Positions 35,433-46,294 are shown, counted from the first letter of the stretch. The stretch is DNA of 64,000 nucleotides from Gordionus sp. m RMFG-2023 (GCF_954871325.1 NC_088777.1:29613366-29677365); one strand, 5' to 3'. Notes: generated by a model from the letters alone, not told the origin. Numbers and translations are program-made.

Positions 35433-35631
35433 TGTGGTGTTTATAATGTGGTGTTTATAATGTGGTGTTTATAATGTGGTGTTTAATAATAATATATTAT
35501 TAATATAATATAATATATTTAAAGGGAAAATATATCTATATATAACTTTTACAAAATGGTTTTTATATTTAATCTATTACAATATTGCCATAAACCAAAA
35601 CAACAAAATACAATTTATTTATTACATTACA
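35433..35631 (-). repeat. LTR of the Gypsy-like fossil (5' LTR) with tandem unit
   Basis: Begins TGTGGTGTTTATAA, repeated about four times in a row (unit about 14-15 bp); the other LTR has about one and a half units. The rest aligns with 31553-31719 and ends TTACATTACA. Confidence 0.85.
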
Positions 35632-35639
35632 CCATTCTA

Positions 35640-35830
35640 TACAGAGACTTTCACGGACCTTGACTCTATGCCCAAGCCTCGTCCAGGCCCGCCATAAAAA
35701 ATTTTGTAGGCTCAGACCTAGCCCAGCCCGGATTTAATATTAAAAAAATTCTAAATCCCTCAATAAGCTACAAAATTTTTTCATAATCCCGGCCCAAGCC
35801 CATTACATTATTTTATATATACTTATGCTA
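35640..35830. repeat. GC-block repeat (GGCCCGG family, inverted)
   Basis: Starts TACAGAGACTTTCACGGACC. GC clusters CGTCCAGGCCCGCC, CCTAGCCCAGCCCGG and TCCCGGCCCAAGCCC follow in AT-rich DNA. The CAGAGACTT start mirrors the TCTCTG ends elsewhere. Confidence 0.65.
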
Positions 35831-35831
35831 A

Positions 35832-36895
35832 AATAATACTAATGAAATATAATATTTTATTTAGTAATTATATAATAATAATAAGAATGATATAAACAAA
35901 ATTTTAATCAATAATTTTAATTATCATGTAAAAATAACATATTATCAACAATTGCTTTATCTTAATTGAATAAAACGAAGAAAATTTTTTTATCTATTTG
36001 ATTTTTAAATCAGATAAATGTGAAGACCCTACTTTTTGTTAATATGTAAGTATGCCCTGAAATTTTTCATATTGAACAAATCCTATTTTTTATTATGATT
36101 GTCTAGTATTATATTAAAATTATCCCATACTTTGCTCTTTTTAAATATTTATATTCCAGAAATTGTAATTTTTTAAGTATTTCTTGATTTTATTTATATA
36201 AAAGACAATACTACAAATTGTTTTTTGCCATTTTTGATTTATAATATAGAATATATAGAAAGATAACTATTATGATAAAAAACTTTAGAAAAATTAAATT
36301 CCAAAAGCTAAAGATTGATACATTTTACCTTTTTATCCTATAATAACCATGATTATTAAATCTATCTATACAAGCATCTGCACATAAATATATATAAAAC
36401 ATGCTTTGTTAATAAAATATGATCCTTTATATTAAATATGGTTTATTTTATTTTAAACTAGTTCCTTTTTTTATCCTTCTTTTGTTTCGCCTTAAATACA
36501 TAAAAATTATAATTACATTATAAACATACGGTTTGTGTTTTGATTTAATAAGGTTTTTTTATAATTTTGGATTCCTTAGTAAGGTGTATTAATTATAAAT
36601 TAGATATTTAGGTCCCGGAGATCTTCCTGAATCCGAAGGTATAATTAAAGTTCCAAAAAGTATAGGGGTCATTTTATCCCCAAATATGTAAAATAAAACT
36701 AACAACTCCTCTTCTTAAAAACTTTTTTTTTCACTTTGTGCCATTTTTATTTTAATTAATAATTGCGCTTTTTATTTTCCCTATAAAAGGGACTAATTTT
36801 TATGTTTATCATGATTTTATATATTAGGTTTATAAATTTTTATAATTTATAAAATGCTTGTCTATTTGATATTAAATAATTTGTGTTTTAAGTCT
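35832..36895. other. Intronic AT-rich DNA, nothing recognised
   Basis: No coding or structured feature seen. Confidence 0.5.
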
Positions 36896-36899
36896 AAGA

Positions 36900-37257
36900 A
36901 GCCGAATGCAAAATCCCAAGAAAACTATAGCCCACGGAAGCCCTGGCCAAAATCGCACACAATTGCGACTTGAAAGAAAGCCACGATATATTTATATCAA
37001 CGAAATTCATGGCAGGGATAAATTCAACGACCATAAAAAGTAGATTACTATCCATATCTCCTAAGCATTTTCAAGAATATATTAAAATTGCTAAAGCCGA
37101 TGAATTAATAGAATCGTGGACAACAATACCCAAAAAAATTATGACAATGTACAAGGTCCAAGTACTCACAGGCAGCAAGCCTAACACTCCAGGATACAAC
37201 CAATCCATTACTACCAACATCCAACTAATAATTTATTACGTTGGCTCCCGTGGATAA
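36900..37257 (+). pseudogene. Gag-like fragment of an LTR retroelement (fossil)
   Basis: The frame at 36970-37257 reads FMAGINSTTIKSRLLSISPK, FQEYIKIAKADELIES and similar. That resembles the end of Ty3/Gypsy gag (F..G..S..I..RLL....F...L..A...E). It is an isolated piece with no terminal repeats found, on the opposite strand to the Gypsy-like fossil nearby. Old and partial. Confidence 0.6.
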
Positions 37258-37419
37258 TCCTTATACGTTGGGAAAATAGTTTTCCGTAAAATATAACGTA
37301 CGTATCCATCTCAGAAAATTTCCAAGCTAAAATTTAAACTATTCTTCATTTTAACATCTCCACGCTAGGAAATTTTGGCAATAAAACTCTCTCTTTAATG
37401 AAAATTTAGGGAAAAATAA

Positions 37420-37508
37420 TATATTACGACATGGGGGAGTCGAACAAAAGGTTTTATGCAAATCCCTTGAGGTCTGCCTGTTGAATTACATCAGCTCAAC
37501 GCTCTAAG
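37420..37508 (-). tRNA. tRNA-like relic (possible tRNA-Leu pseudogene or SINE head)
   Basis: The - strand contains GTTCGACTCCC, a good T-loop / Pol III B box. About 30 bases before it lies GGCAGACCTCAAGGG, resembling a tRNA-Leu anticodon arm (CTCAAGT), and further 5' GAGCGTTGAGC in the D-arm position. I could not pair an acceptor stem, so it is a pseudogene or the tRNA-derived part of a SINE. Confidence 0.35.
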
Positions 37509-38704
37509 TTAAATTATTGAATATAATTTTTTATATTTCCTTTTTTCCTATACTTTTAAATGTTATTTGTTATTTTCAAAATTTCTTTCAAATATTATTA
37601 CTTGTAAATGGTATATAAATAAAGAAAAATTTAGAAATTTGAATATATATATATTTATTATAATACCTTATTACTAAATATACCTAGTAATTTAATTTTA
37701 ATGACTTGCTTATAGTGTAAGAAAAGCAATTGACTATATAAAAAAATTTTACCCTGAGAACTAACAACAAAATCTTTCTAAACTTTTGTCCTACCTGCTA
37801 GTTCAAGAGGTTGAGTTTAGGAATTATTTGCACTGACTTCTATCACTAACAAATATTTATTAGTTATCAAGAAATGAGATTTTTTTTGCGGATCAAAAAA
37901 AATTGACTAATTTTATATGTTCTAATATTTATTTTTATCTGATATTAATTTTATATCGGTAACGAAAATAATATAATGATCGAAAAATATTAGAATTTTC
38001 AGAAAATGCTGGAGGTTGTAATTATTCGCATTTTAGTAATTATTATTTTTTAAATAAAATAAATAATTAGTGTTCTTCAAATTTTTATTTATTATTTTGT
38101 AATTCGTAGCTTAGCGGTTACATATTGATATAGTAAATTTTTATTAAATTCAATCAATCATGATAGGTTTTACTACAATATCTCGTGAACAACTTTTTAT
38201 ACAACTAGGTTTTATAAATAATTTATTACCATGTTTTCTATCCTATCTGAAAAACTCATATCCCAGTAATCAATAAAAATGCCTTATTTTTTTTATCATA
38301 TACAGTAAAACCTGTCTAATTTGGGCTCTTGATATTTCAGGCAACTCTTTAATTTCCAAAATCTTGAATCCTAATAAAATTTCTATTAACTGCTATTAAC
38401 TTTGATATATTGGGCAAATATCTTGGTCCAACAGTGCCCAAATAGTCAGGTTTTGCTATATTATAAAATTCTAATATATATTTTCTTTTTTTTATTTAAG
38501 CAAAAAATTATTGTTAGCTTATTATATTATTACTAATGTAAATAATTTTTTAACATTGAAATAGTTCCCTAAAATTTTTAAAAAATGTTAGTTACAAGGT
38601 CTCGAAGTTTGATTGACGATATAACCATAAAATCGTAAGGTGTACTCAACACGCCTAAAATATTTATCATTTTAGGGCAAAACTTTTTTTGAACACTCTT
38701 TAAT
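37509..38704. other. Intronic AT-rich DNA, nothing recognised
   Basis: No coding or repeat feature assigned. Confidence 0.5.
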
Positions 38705-41100
38705 CAGGGCCGTAGCTATGGGGAGGGGAGGGCAGCCCCCCCCCAAAAAAAAAAAAATTTTGGCTCCCAATTCTGGCCCTTAGGAAAAATCTTTGGCTTC
38801 AAAACATGGCCCCCATAAATTTTTCAGGTCCCCAAATTTAAAAAAAATTTTTGTGATATATTATTTTTATATTTTTAAAATAAATTTTAAATATTTATTC
38901 AAAAAACATGTCTAGTTTGTAAATTTCTTTCTATACTGTTTTATTTTTATCCAATAATAAATCATCATTCATTCATATTTTATCATTTTCATGTATGTTT
39001 GTGTATGACATTATATAAGCGCTTAATCACGTTTAAATTGTACCTATTTCAATGATAATTATTTTATTTATTATGGTTCAATCATTATTATTATTATAAT
39101 ATAACCAGTTATTTAAAATAGCGGTGAATATTTTAGTATTATAAAAAAAAATACTGAGAAAACAACAATTTTGGTAAGCCAACAAATTAACCATAATCTT
39201 TACGATCTTAAATCAATATTTATTTGATGCTATTTCTTAGCATACAAGGAGCTACCTTTTTGTGGGATTGGTTCACTAAAAATTAATTAGGGATGCTACA
39301 ACTGATGAAAACATAATTTATTCTTCTAGACTATTTATAGCAATGTTTTCATCCACCATTCAAAAAAATCCTGAATTAAATAAAATTATGAAATTTATAC
39401 CCAAAAATGCCCAATATACATCACCCCATCACCCCAGATTCAAAATGAAGTGATATCTATTATGGCAGATATGGTATTTGAATATATTTTAGATAAATAT
39501 AACAAGAGATGCCTTTTATTAGTCTTAAGGCTGATGAGGCAAAAGATGCACTAGGTTGTGAAAACCTGAACATAATTATTCGTATATTTTTTCTGAAGAT
39601 GTCCAAGAAAATTTAATAGGAATTAAATTGCATTTTATAGCAAATTAATGAGTTAAATATTTATTCAGCGAATATAATAAGCCAAGCATATGATGGGGTA
39701 AACGTTATTTATGGTCGAAATAAAAAATGCAAACCCTACTTCAAAAAAAAATTAATAAAAAAGTTCCTTTTATACATTGCTACAACCACATGTTGCATCT
39801 TGTGGTTCAAAATTGGAATAATAATATTGTTATCATTTCTAATTTTTTTTATTTATACAATACGTTGTATAATTCTTTAGGTGCTTTAACGTATCCTGTA
39901 AATATGCAAGCCATACTCTTAAGAGACTTTGAGACCAGAGGTAAACTGGTCATTTGAAAGCATCTCGCATTTATGAGAATTTTGAGGCTATTGGTGAAGT
40001 ATTATTTTACTTTTCTAATAGAACGCTTAATTCGGAGGTTTTCTCTCATGATTCAGTCGAAGCCTCTGGTCTTTTATCATATTGAGTTAATATAAATTAC
40101 GTTATATTAGCCATTATAATTTATGAGATATAATAACAATAGATCCACTAAATAAGTATCTACAGTCAGTAGGTACTAATCTAGTGGATGTTAAAAATTG
40201 TATTCATTTTACTATCAATATATTAAAAAATAAAAGAAACGGTAATTCTTTTGATTTGATTAGAATTAAGGCTGAAAAACTTTTAGCAAAATTTAATCTC
40301 ACTCCCCAGAAGTAATCAATGGTACGTAAAACGCCTATAAATTTTCAAGATTTTTTAGTCGAGACCAAATTACAATTTGATTGTAAAAAAGACTACAATT
40401 GGAGTTCTTTAAAAATAAATTATTATGAAATTATTGATTACTTTATGTTGATCGTTTTTTAGATAGATTTACACAAGATGACTATAATCTTCTATCATGT
40501 TTTAATACATTGTCCCCCTTTTACCCTGATTATTTTATATCGGATAAAATTGCCCCATTAAAATCATTATTAAACTTAAATATGGAAACGTTACACCATG
40601 AAATGAAAATAGTCAAAGGATTATTAGCTGCAGAAGTTAAAGAAACACATAATTTTGAAAATTTCCTAAATATAATGTATAAAAAAAATATCATCATGCA
40701 TTTAAAGAATTGTATAAATGCTACTCACAGCCATTATCATTAGGGTACCAACGGCTTCTTGTGTGGCCTCTTCTTTACAATAAAGAGAGTTCTATCGAGC
40801 ACTAGAGAGTCGATGAAAGATCAACGTAAGCAAAATTATGAAAAAAAAAATAACACAAAATTTATCCTTTAATTCATTTATATTAAATTTTAAAAATCAA
40901 AATCGTCGTTATATTATAGTATTATATTTTGTATATTCATATTATAGTATTATTTTGTATTCATATTACATTAATAAATTTTTAATAAAAATAGCAAAAA
41001 ATTTCTATGAATGCTTAATTATTTGTTTATTTTAAAAAAATAGTGACCCCCTCAAGTAAGCAGCTGGCCCCCTAGCTGAAAATTCCTGGCTACGGCCTTG
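38705..41100 (+). mobile_element. hAT-superfamily DNA transposon with target duplication
   Basis: Ends CAGGGCCGTAGCTATGG and, inverted, CCTGGCTACGGCCTTG. Flanks TCTTTAAT (38697-38704) and TCCTTAAT (41101-41108) match in 7 of 8 bases. C and A runs lie inside the left end. The interior holds a broken hAT transposase on the + strand. The length of 2.4 kb suits a full-length but inactive copy. Confidence 0.93.
39300..40870 (+). pseudogene. hAT transposase, degenerate
   Basis: Recognisable on the + strand: EVISIMADMVFEYILDKYNK (about 39450-39510), SQAYDGVNVIYGRNKKC (about 39683-39735, the S.CYDGA..M.G block), KKVPFIHCYNHMLHLVVQNW (about 39760-39820, the HC..H.LNL block), then LNKYLQSVGTNLVDVKNCIH (about 40155-40210) and VPTASCVASS (about 40748). 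These are the successive conserved blocks of ZMYM1-like hAT transposases. Frame changes and stops are numerous. Confidence 0.88.
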
Positions 41101-41311
41101 TCCTTAATAAATAAAAATTAATTTTTTATCATGCCAAATAATCTACCGACATCACTGTATTAAATTCTCCATTACTTTTAGTCACATAGTTTTGTTCAAA
41201 TGGATGGTAACTTTTTAAAAAAAATAGTGTCCTCTTGCGATATAAAAAATATTATTTAAATATTTTGTTATAGTTTTAAAATATCATTTCTACAAAATTT
41301 CGCGTAAAAAG

Positions 41312-41500
41312 CCCATCCAAAAATTATTGATAGACTCACTTCTAACGAAACCATAGTATCTGAATATTCAAACATATTATTGAGATGCGAAGCTACGGGA
41401 AACCCGCCACCAAATATTAGCTGGGCTAAGTTTCATAACTTATATCAGTTTACTCACAAACAAAAGTTCATCGATAGCACCATAAGTCATAAAAAAAATG
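41312..41500 (+). CDS. Lachesin/DIP-like IgSF gene, exon 3 (first half of Ig2)
   Basis: Acceptor CGTAAAAAG, donor GTATTA. It reads THPKIIDRLTSNETIVSEYS, then NILLRCEATGNPPPNISWAK (B-strand Cys and C-strand Trp), then FHNLYQFTHKQKFIDSTISH. The P-x-I-I-D...T-S-N-E-T-I-V-x-E opening and RCEATGNPPP are closer to Dpr-interacting proteins than to lachesin itself. It continues exon 2 in phase 1 (A + CC) and ends in phase 1. The acceptor has a poor pyrimidine tract, and the upstream intron is 19,250 bp. Possible N-glycosylation sites are in SNETI and PNISW. Confidence 0.95.
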
Positions 41501-41636
41501 GTATTATTGTTTTATCTTTTTATTATTCTTTTAAATATATTTAAAAATTTTCAACATAATTATAAAAAATTGAATAATATAATTTGTAAGGATAATAATT
41601 CTGTATACTTTTATTTAATTTATTCTTATCTTCAAG

Positions 41637-41771
41637 CCATATTTAATAGCGCTAACAGTAACATGCTTATTCTGAACAATATCACAAGATTTCAAGCTGG
41701 AATATATGTATGTTTAGCCGATAACGGAATTCCACCAGCAGTTAGCAGACAAATAAGTGTTAACGTTAATT
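41637..41771 (+). CDS. Lachesin/DIP-like IgSF gene, exon 4 (second half of Ig2)
   Basis: Acceptor TATCTTCAAG, donor GTAAAT, after a 136-bp intron. It reads NSANSNMLILNNITRF, then QAGIYVCLADNGIPPAVSRQ, then ISVNVN. The G-x-Y-x-C-x-A-x-N-G-I-P-P-x-V-S-(K/R) string is the hallmark of Ig2 in the DIP group. The join G + CC completes an Ala codon in frame. Exits in phase 1. Confidence 0.96.
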
Positions 41772-42151
41772 GTAAATAATATACTATATATTTTTTAATA
41801 GATTTCTTGATTTATCTATAAACAAGATTGATTATACACTTACATTTAGAAATATAAGTAAATACAAACAAAAAAAATTGTTTAAAAAAAAATAAGGTAA
41901 AAAAGATTTTATTTTAAAATACTAACTTAAGGACAGTATGATAATTTCCACTATGAAAAAACTCCACTCCCCATCTTAATGAATTATATTTAGGGCCCCC
42001 AATTCCTTTGATGTCCCCACATGCTAAGAAATTTAAATTTTTAACACAAAAATAATTATAAATTAGATCACCACAATTTGTTCCATATTTAAGTATAAGC
42101 ATACACTTATTAATCTATTTTGATTGGTTATCAAAGAAATTATATATAAAT
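41772..42151. other. Intronic AT-rich DNA, nothing recognised
   Basis: The - strand frame at 41914-42102 has no family resemblance. Confidence 0.5.
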
Positions 42152-43310
42152 AGTAGATAGCCCGTCAAAAATGACGGGGAATGAGAATTCCGGTAAAACT
42201 GGTACTTTAACAGGCTTCACAATAGCCGAGGGAGTTCATCAAGGGTCGGCTCTCAGCCCACTTCTCTTCATAACAGTAATAGATGTATTATCACAGTCTA
42301 TACCTCAAACAGTCCCGTGGAATAGATATTTGCAGATATTGTAATACTTGCCGAATCCAAGGATGAAATGAAAGAACTAATAGTGAGTTGGATAAATATC
42401 CTAGAAAAGCATGGACTAAAAGTAAATAGAAAAAAGACGGAATATATAGTGATAGGAGAAGATAAAACAGAGAGCATTGACATAAATGAATGGCATATAC
42501 CGGCAATTGAAAACTGCAAATATTTGGACTCCACTATTCAAAACGGCACAATAGAGAAAGAGATAAAGAGTAAAATTAATCAAGGGTGGTTAAAGTGAAG
42601 ATCTTTATCTGGAGTGCTCTTTGACAAAAGAATCCCGCACAAATTGGAGAGAAAAATATACAGTTCCATAGTACAACCAACTTTTCTATATAGTTCTGAA
42701 ACATGGCCAACCAAAGAATCAGACGAGAGAAGTCTACAAACTATGGAGATGAGAATGCTGAGGATGATTGCTGGGGTAACAAGAAATAAGATGCAAAGTA
42801 CAAGAATACTAGGAAGTTTAATGGTATTGGCCATTAAGACTAAGATAATGGTAAACAGACTTAGATGGTATGGGTACACAATGAGAAAGCCTATGAACTA
42901 TATAGGAAATAAGGTTGAGAGTTTGGAAGTGATAGGCAAACGTAAAAGAGGAAGGCCAAAACTTCTGGGGCCATAAAGTTAGAGCCAATCACAAAGCACA
43001 CCTTGGTAACACAAAACTCTCATCTAGCAAGAATAAATTTTTAGGTTAAAAATTACAAATACAAATGAATAAAAATTTAGTTTAAAAGATTTTTTAATTG
43101 TGCACCTAAATTAAAATTACATATATATACTTCATTAATATATTTTATAAAAATAATGGAAAATTTTAGAATAACCCTAAATAAATATAAATTTTTAAAT
43201 AACACCTCATAAGATAGGAAAATTTCTGATTCATCCATCATCAAATAAATGAGAAAATTGTGATTCCCCAAAATAATGGTATAAAATTTTAAATTATATA
43301 AATTCAAGAA
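42152..43310. mobile_element. Foldback element interrupted by a LINE
   Basis: The left end GATAGCCCGTCAAAAATGAC + GGGGAA is at about 42158-42183. After the LINE fragment the right arm resumes at about 43020 (CATCTAGCAAGAATAAATTT, AATTTAGTTTAAAAGATTTT, TTGTGCACCTAAATTAAAAT), collinear with 48575-48720. The left arm and loop are missing or replaced, so the LINE arrived with loss of foldback DNA or by a template switch. Confidence 0.65.
42185..42985 (+). pseudogene. LINE reverse transcriptase, 5'-truncated copy
   Basis: The + strand reads VHQGSALSPLLFITVIDVL (RT block 4, about 42236-42292), IFADIVILAESKDEMKE (about 42327-42377, the FADD box reduced to FAD), HGLKVNRKKTEYIVIGED (about 42412-42465), CKYLDSTIQNGTIEKEI (about 42514), then FDKRIPHKLERKIYSSIVQP and NRLRWYGYTM...KRKRGRPKL (to 42966). 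Only the second half of the RT and the C-terminal region are present, as in 5'-truncated LINE insertions. A stop precedes the FAD box and another lies after QGWLK. A second, shorter copy is at 45811-46294. Confidence 0.9.
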
Positions 43311-43329
43311 TTAAATAGTATTTAAATAA

Positions 43330-43790
43330 ATCTCTTATTCCTCTTGAATTGGTACTTGATGCATTTAAATTTCTACTGATCCCTAAATATTCAGGAACAG
43401 GTATTGCACATTCTAGTTTTTCTTCTGAACTGATATTTTTCATATAAATATATATGGAACAATGATATTTATTGGTATAGATTTAAGAGGAGGAATAAAA
43501 AGTGTTTGATTTTCTAACTCTAAAATAATTAAAAATTTAATTTGATATAAACTACTATTTCTGAAAGTGCCATCATCACATCTATATATATAAATTTATA
43601 ATTGCTATCAGCTAAACCAAGCAATTGATTTAAAAATTCTATAATAGGAAAATGGGTTCCAGATTTTGCAGGACTTTTTATTTTTATGTGCTTACCATCT
43701 AATGAGCCAAGGCAGTTTGAAAATCCATATTTCTCAAAATATTCTTGTGCAATCTAAAATGTTAGATTTTCTAAAATAATTAAAAATTAT
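43330..43790 (-). pseudogene. PIF/Harbinger transposase fragment, copy 1
   Basis: The - strand reads EYFEKYGFSNCLGSLDGKHI (about 43685-43745), KIKSPAKSGTHFPIIEFLNQ, then LADSNYKFIYIDV (about 43578-43615), then LFIPPLKSIP (about 43465-43495). This is the W.FPNCIGA.DGKH..I..P..SG......D..YKF..VDVG..G core of HARBI1-like DDE transposases. A second copy of the same region follows in the same orientation at 43800-43886 plus 47814-48090, making a tandem duplication. Confidence 0.88.
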
Positions 43791-43799
43791 TTATTAATA

Positions 43800-43886
43800 T
43801 TAAAAATATACTTTGGTATAAACTACTATTTCTGAAAGTGCCACCATAACATCTATTATATAAATTTGTAATTGCTATCAGCTAAA
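43800..43886 (-). pseudogene. PIF/Harbinger transposase, copy 2, 3' piece
   Basis: TATAAACTACTATTTCTGAA, AGTGCCACCATAACATCT and AATTTGTAATTGCTATCAGC repeat the start of copy 1 (about 43547-43626). The copy is cut at 43886 by the hAT dimer and resumes at 47814 after duplication of AGCTAAA. Confidence 0.88.
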
Positions 43887-44037
43887 CAGGGTTGCCAGGT
43901 AAAAATTTTCAAATTGCGGGAGAACTTTGGTATTTTGCGGTAGAAATATAAAAATGCTTTAAAAAAAATTTTGGCGGGCCAAAGGCCCGAAGAATCCGCC
44001 TATTATTTTTTATAATTACTTTATATAAATACAAAGT

Positions 44038-44130
44038 CGGTAACTATTTTTCAAAGTAAAATAGGTAACTATTTTTCAAAGTAAAATAGGTAACTATTTT
44101 AAAAAATAAAATAGGTAACTATAGTACCTG
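44038..44130. repeat. Tandem repeat, about four units of 26 bp
   Basis: GGTAACTATTTTTCAAAGTA + AAATA is repeated nearly exactly, with the last unit shortened. It lies inside hAT element A. Confidence 0.9.
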
Positions 44131-44516
44131 ACAAATTTTTTTAAAAATATCATCTTGATTTATTAAAATATATTAATTTTATAAAAAAATAAACGATTTT
44201 AATTTTACAATGTAAAATATATATTTATTTTTGCGACTGTATATATAAGATTTTATAAAATATAAAAAAAATATGGAAAATTAAATAGAGTTATAATGTT
44301 AATTATATTTTATTTGAGATTTAAATAATGAAACTAAACGCTTACCGTCGTTATTGAGATATTTAAAAAATTCCTGGCATGACATATTATAATTTTATTT
44401 AACCATTAGCTCGGCCTTAATGTTGTTAGAGTAATCCGATTTTTCTCCTTTCTCCAGGCAGTCCCCATCAGGCTAAAAATGCTCTCCAATAGCGCAGTAA
44501 AATATATTATCAATTT

Positions 44517-44860
44517 TTAACTGCAAAGATTACACAGCTGCAGCATAATCTTGCGAATCTTTATTAATAAAGATTCTTCTGATTGCAACTGAATATTAAT
44601 AGCATGTAGTAGATTTCCTACATGTGAAACCATTCTTAAATATGCTTCTGCCATTTCATCTTCGATAAAAATTTTCAAAACTTTAGGACAGCTTTTGTAA
44701 TCTTTATTTAAGAAGTATTTTTTTAATGGATCGTAAAATTTTGAAATTCTATCGATGGCAGTTATTAATGATAACCACCTGATAGGGACAAGGCTCAACA
44801 CTCACACCATTCTAAGTCAGACTACTCACCAACTCTTTTAAGTCATTAACTCTTTTAGTT
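44517..44860 (-). pseudogene. hAT-like transposase fragment (element A)
   Basis: The - strand reads VPIRWLSLITAIDRISKFYD, PLKKYFLNKDYKSCPKVLK, then DEMAEAYLRMVSHVGNLLH. The TRWLSL..AIDRI...Y.PLK.YF....CP..L..F..D...EAYL pattern is a conserved block of a large family of arthropod hAT-like transposases. An orthologous, more damaged segment is present in element B at about 46600-46880. Confidence 0.85.
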
Positions 44861-45810
44861 GATGAACTAAATTTATTAAAACATTTTATCACAATTATTT
44901 CGACATCCACAGCCAATTGATATTAGGTCATTATTGTACTGCCTCAATTCGGTAAATACACTTTGGTTTTTGCCAAAATTCACAGAGACCATATCAGAGC
45001 AGAAAGCTGACATGCAACTCATTGATAACCCTTAATCAGCTATATTAACATTATGTGGTTAGCTATATCGCTGGATATTTCACTGTCCGAGGAAAAGAAT
45101 TTTAACAGCTTATTTTCTTATATATTTAATTTAACCTGAAAGTGATAATTAAGCGCCAAGCCCTATAATTTTATATACAAACACACTGAAATAAAATAAG
45201 AATGAGAATGTGATGATGAATGATGTTGTTTTATTATTGGATAAAAATAAAACAGGATAGAAAGAAATTTAAACTAGACAGTTTTTCGATTAAATATTTA
45301 AAATTTATTTTAGAAATATAAAAATAATCAATTACTATCTCTCCAAATTATTATTTATATATTAAAAACATTAAAATGCTAAAAAAAAAATTGTGCGGGA
45401 GAAATTTAAAAATTGCGGTAGAATTTTGCGGGACCAATTGGGTTAGTTTTGCGGGAGTGAGATGTCTATGTATAAACTAAAAAATTACGGGAGTCTCCAG
45501 CAAACGGAGGGAGACATGGCATCAGACCCAGGGTTGCCATGGTATTTTATTTAAAATATGAAAATTGCGGTAGAAATATAAAAATTACTAAAAAAAAATT
45601 GCGGGCCGAAGGCCCGCATAGTGCTTGCCTTTGGGCGGGATTGTGAATTAGTTCTTATAATTTCTTTATATAAATATTAAAAAAGTCAGTAACGTTTTAT
45701 AATTTATAGGTAATATTTTTCAAATTAACTTCTTTGTCGTGGAGTTAAAGAAAATAATTAAAATCTCCTCAAAGAAGACCTTAATGTCTGTCGATACTTT
45801 TATTTTTTTT

Positions 45811-46294
45811 CTCTTTAGCATTCACCTTTTCTGGTGGTAAGCTCCTTCAACATCTCTCTCCACTTTATGTTATTAATACAATCTCTTTTATCTAATTTAT
45901 ACTTCTTTATATTGGCTCTAACTTTATGGCCCCATTGAAGTTTTGGCCTTCCTCTTTTACGTTTGCCCATCACTTCCAAACTCATAACTTTATTTCCTAT
46001 GTAGTTCATAGGCCTTCTCATTGTGTGCCCATACCACCTAAGTCTGTTTACCATTAACTTAGTCTTAATGGGCACTACCTTTAAACTACTTAGAATTCTT
46101 GTACTGCGCACTTTATCCTTTCTTGTTACCCCAGCAATCATCCTCAGCATTCTCATCTCCATGGTTTGTAGACTTCTCTCGTCTGATTCTTTGGTTGGCC
46201 ATGTTTCCGAACTATATAGAATAGTTGGTTGTATTATGGAACTGTAAATTTTTCCCTTTAATTTGTGTGGGATTCTTTTATCAAATAGCACTCG
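45811..46294 (-). pseudogene. LINE 3' end inserted in hAT element B
   Basis: The open - strand frame of 158 codons (46291-45815) reads FDKRIPHKLKGKIYSSIIQP, TWPTKESDERSLQTMEMRML, NRLRWYGHTMRRPMNYIGNK, KRKRGRPKLQWGHKV and ends LKELTTRKGEC-stop. It is the uninterrupted C-terminus of the LINE protein whose + strand relative is at 42185-42985. Upstream parts are missing (5' truncation). The open frame suggests the insertion is fairly young. Confidence 0.93.

Larger units (their letters stand above)
31553..35631 (-). mobile_element. Ty3/Gypsy-like LTR retrotransposon fossil
   Basis: Two direct terminal repeats (31553-31719 and 35433-35631) flank a - strand gag-pol region. A purine-rich tract (AGTGGGGAGAAC on the - strand) borders the 31.7 kb repeat. 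TGGCGAC, a plausible primer-binding start, borders the 35.4 kb repeat. Flanking TCATT and CCATT may be a 5-bp target duplication with one mismatch. Order on the - strand is gag/protease (about 35380-34300), reverse transcriptase (about 34280-33400), RNase H (about 33440-32940) and integrase region (about 32700-32050). The pol words are those of Ty3/Gypsy. It is broken in many places and its terminal repeats have diverged visibly, so it is old. Confidence 0.9.
43887..45528 (-). mobile_element. hAT transposon A of a head-to-tail dimer
   Basis: Begins CAGGGTTGCCAGG, with subterminal TTGCGGGAG / TTGCGGTAGAAATATAAAAA and GGCGGGCCAAAGGCCCG. It ends with GAGTGAGATGTCTATG, ACTAAAAAATTACGGGAGTC and a degenerate ACATGGCATCAGACCC. 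Element B starts immediately. The same end sequences appear in B in the same order. The interior has a transposase remnant on the - strand (44517-44860). Four 26-bp tandem units (TAGGTAACTATTTTTCAAAG + TAAAA) lie at 44038-44130. Confidence 0.85.

Noticed and set aside
44038-44130. Regularly repeated 26-mer considered as regulatory sites
   Set aside because: It lies inside a transposon and consists of simple head-to-tail copies.
46023-46247. 74-codon + strand frame
   Set aside because: Antisense shadow of the LINE C-terminus at 45811-46294; the same holds for the - strand frames at 42291-42879 opposite the other LINE copy.
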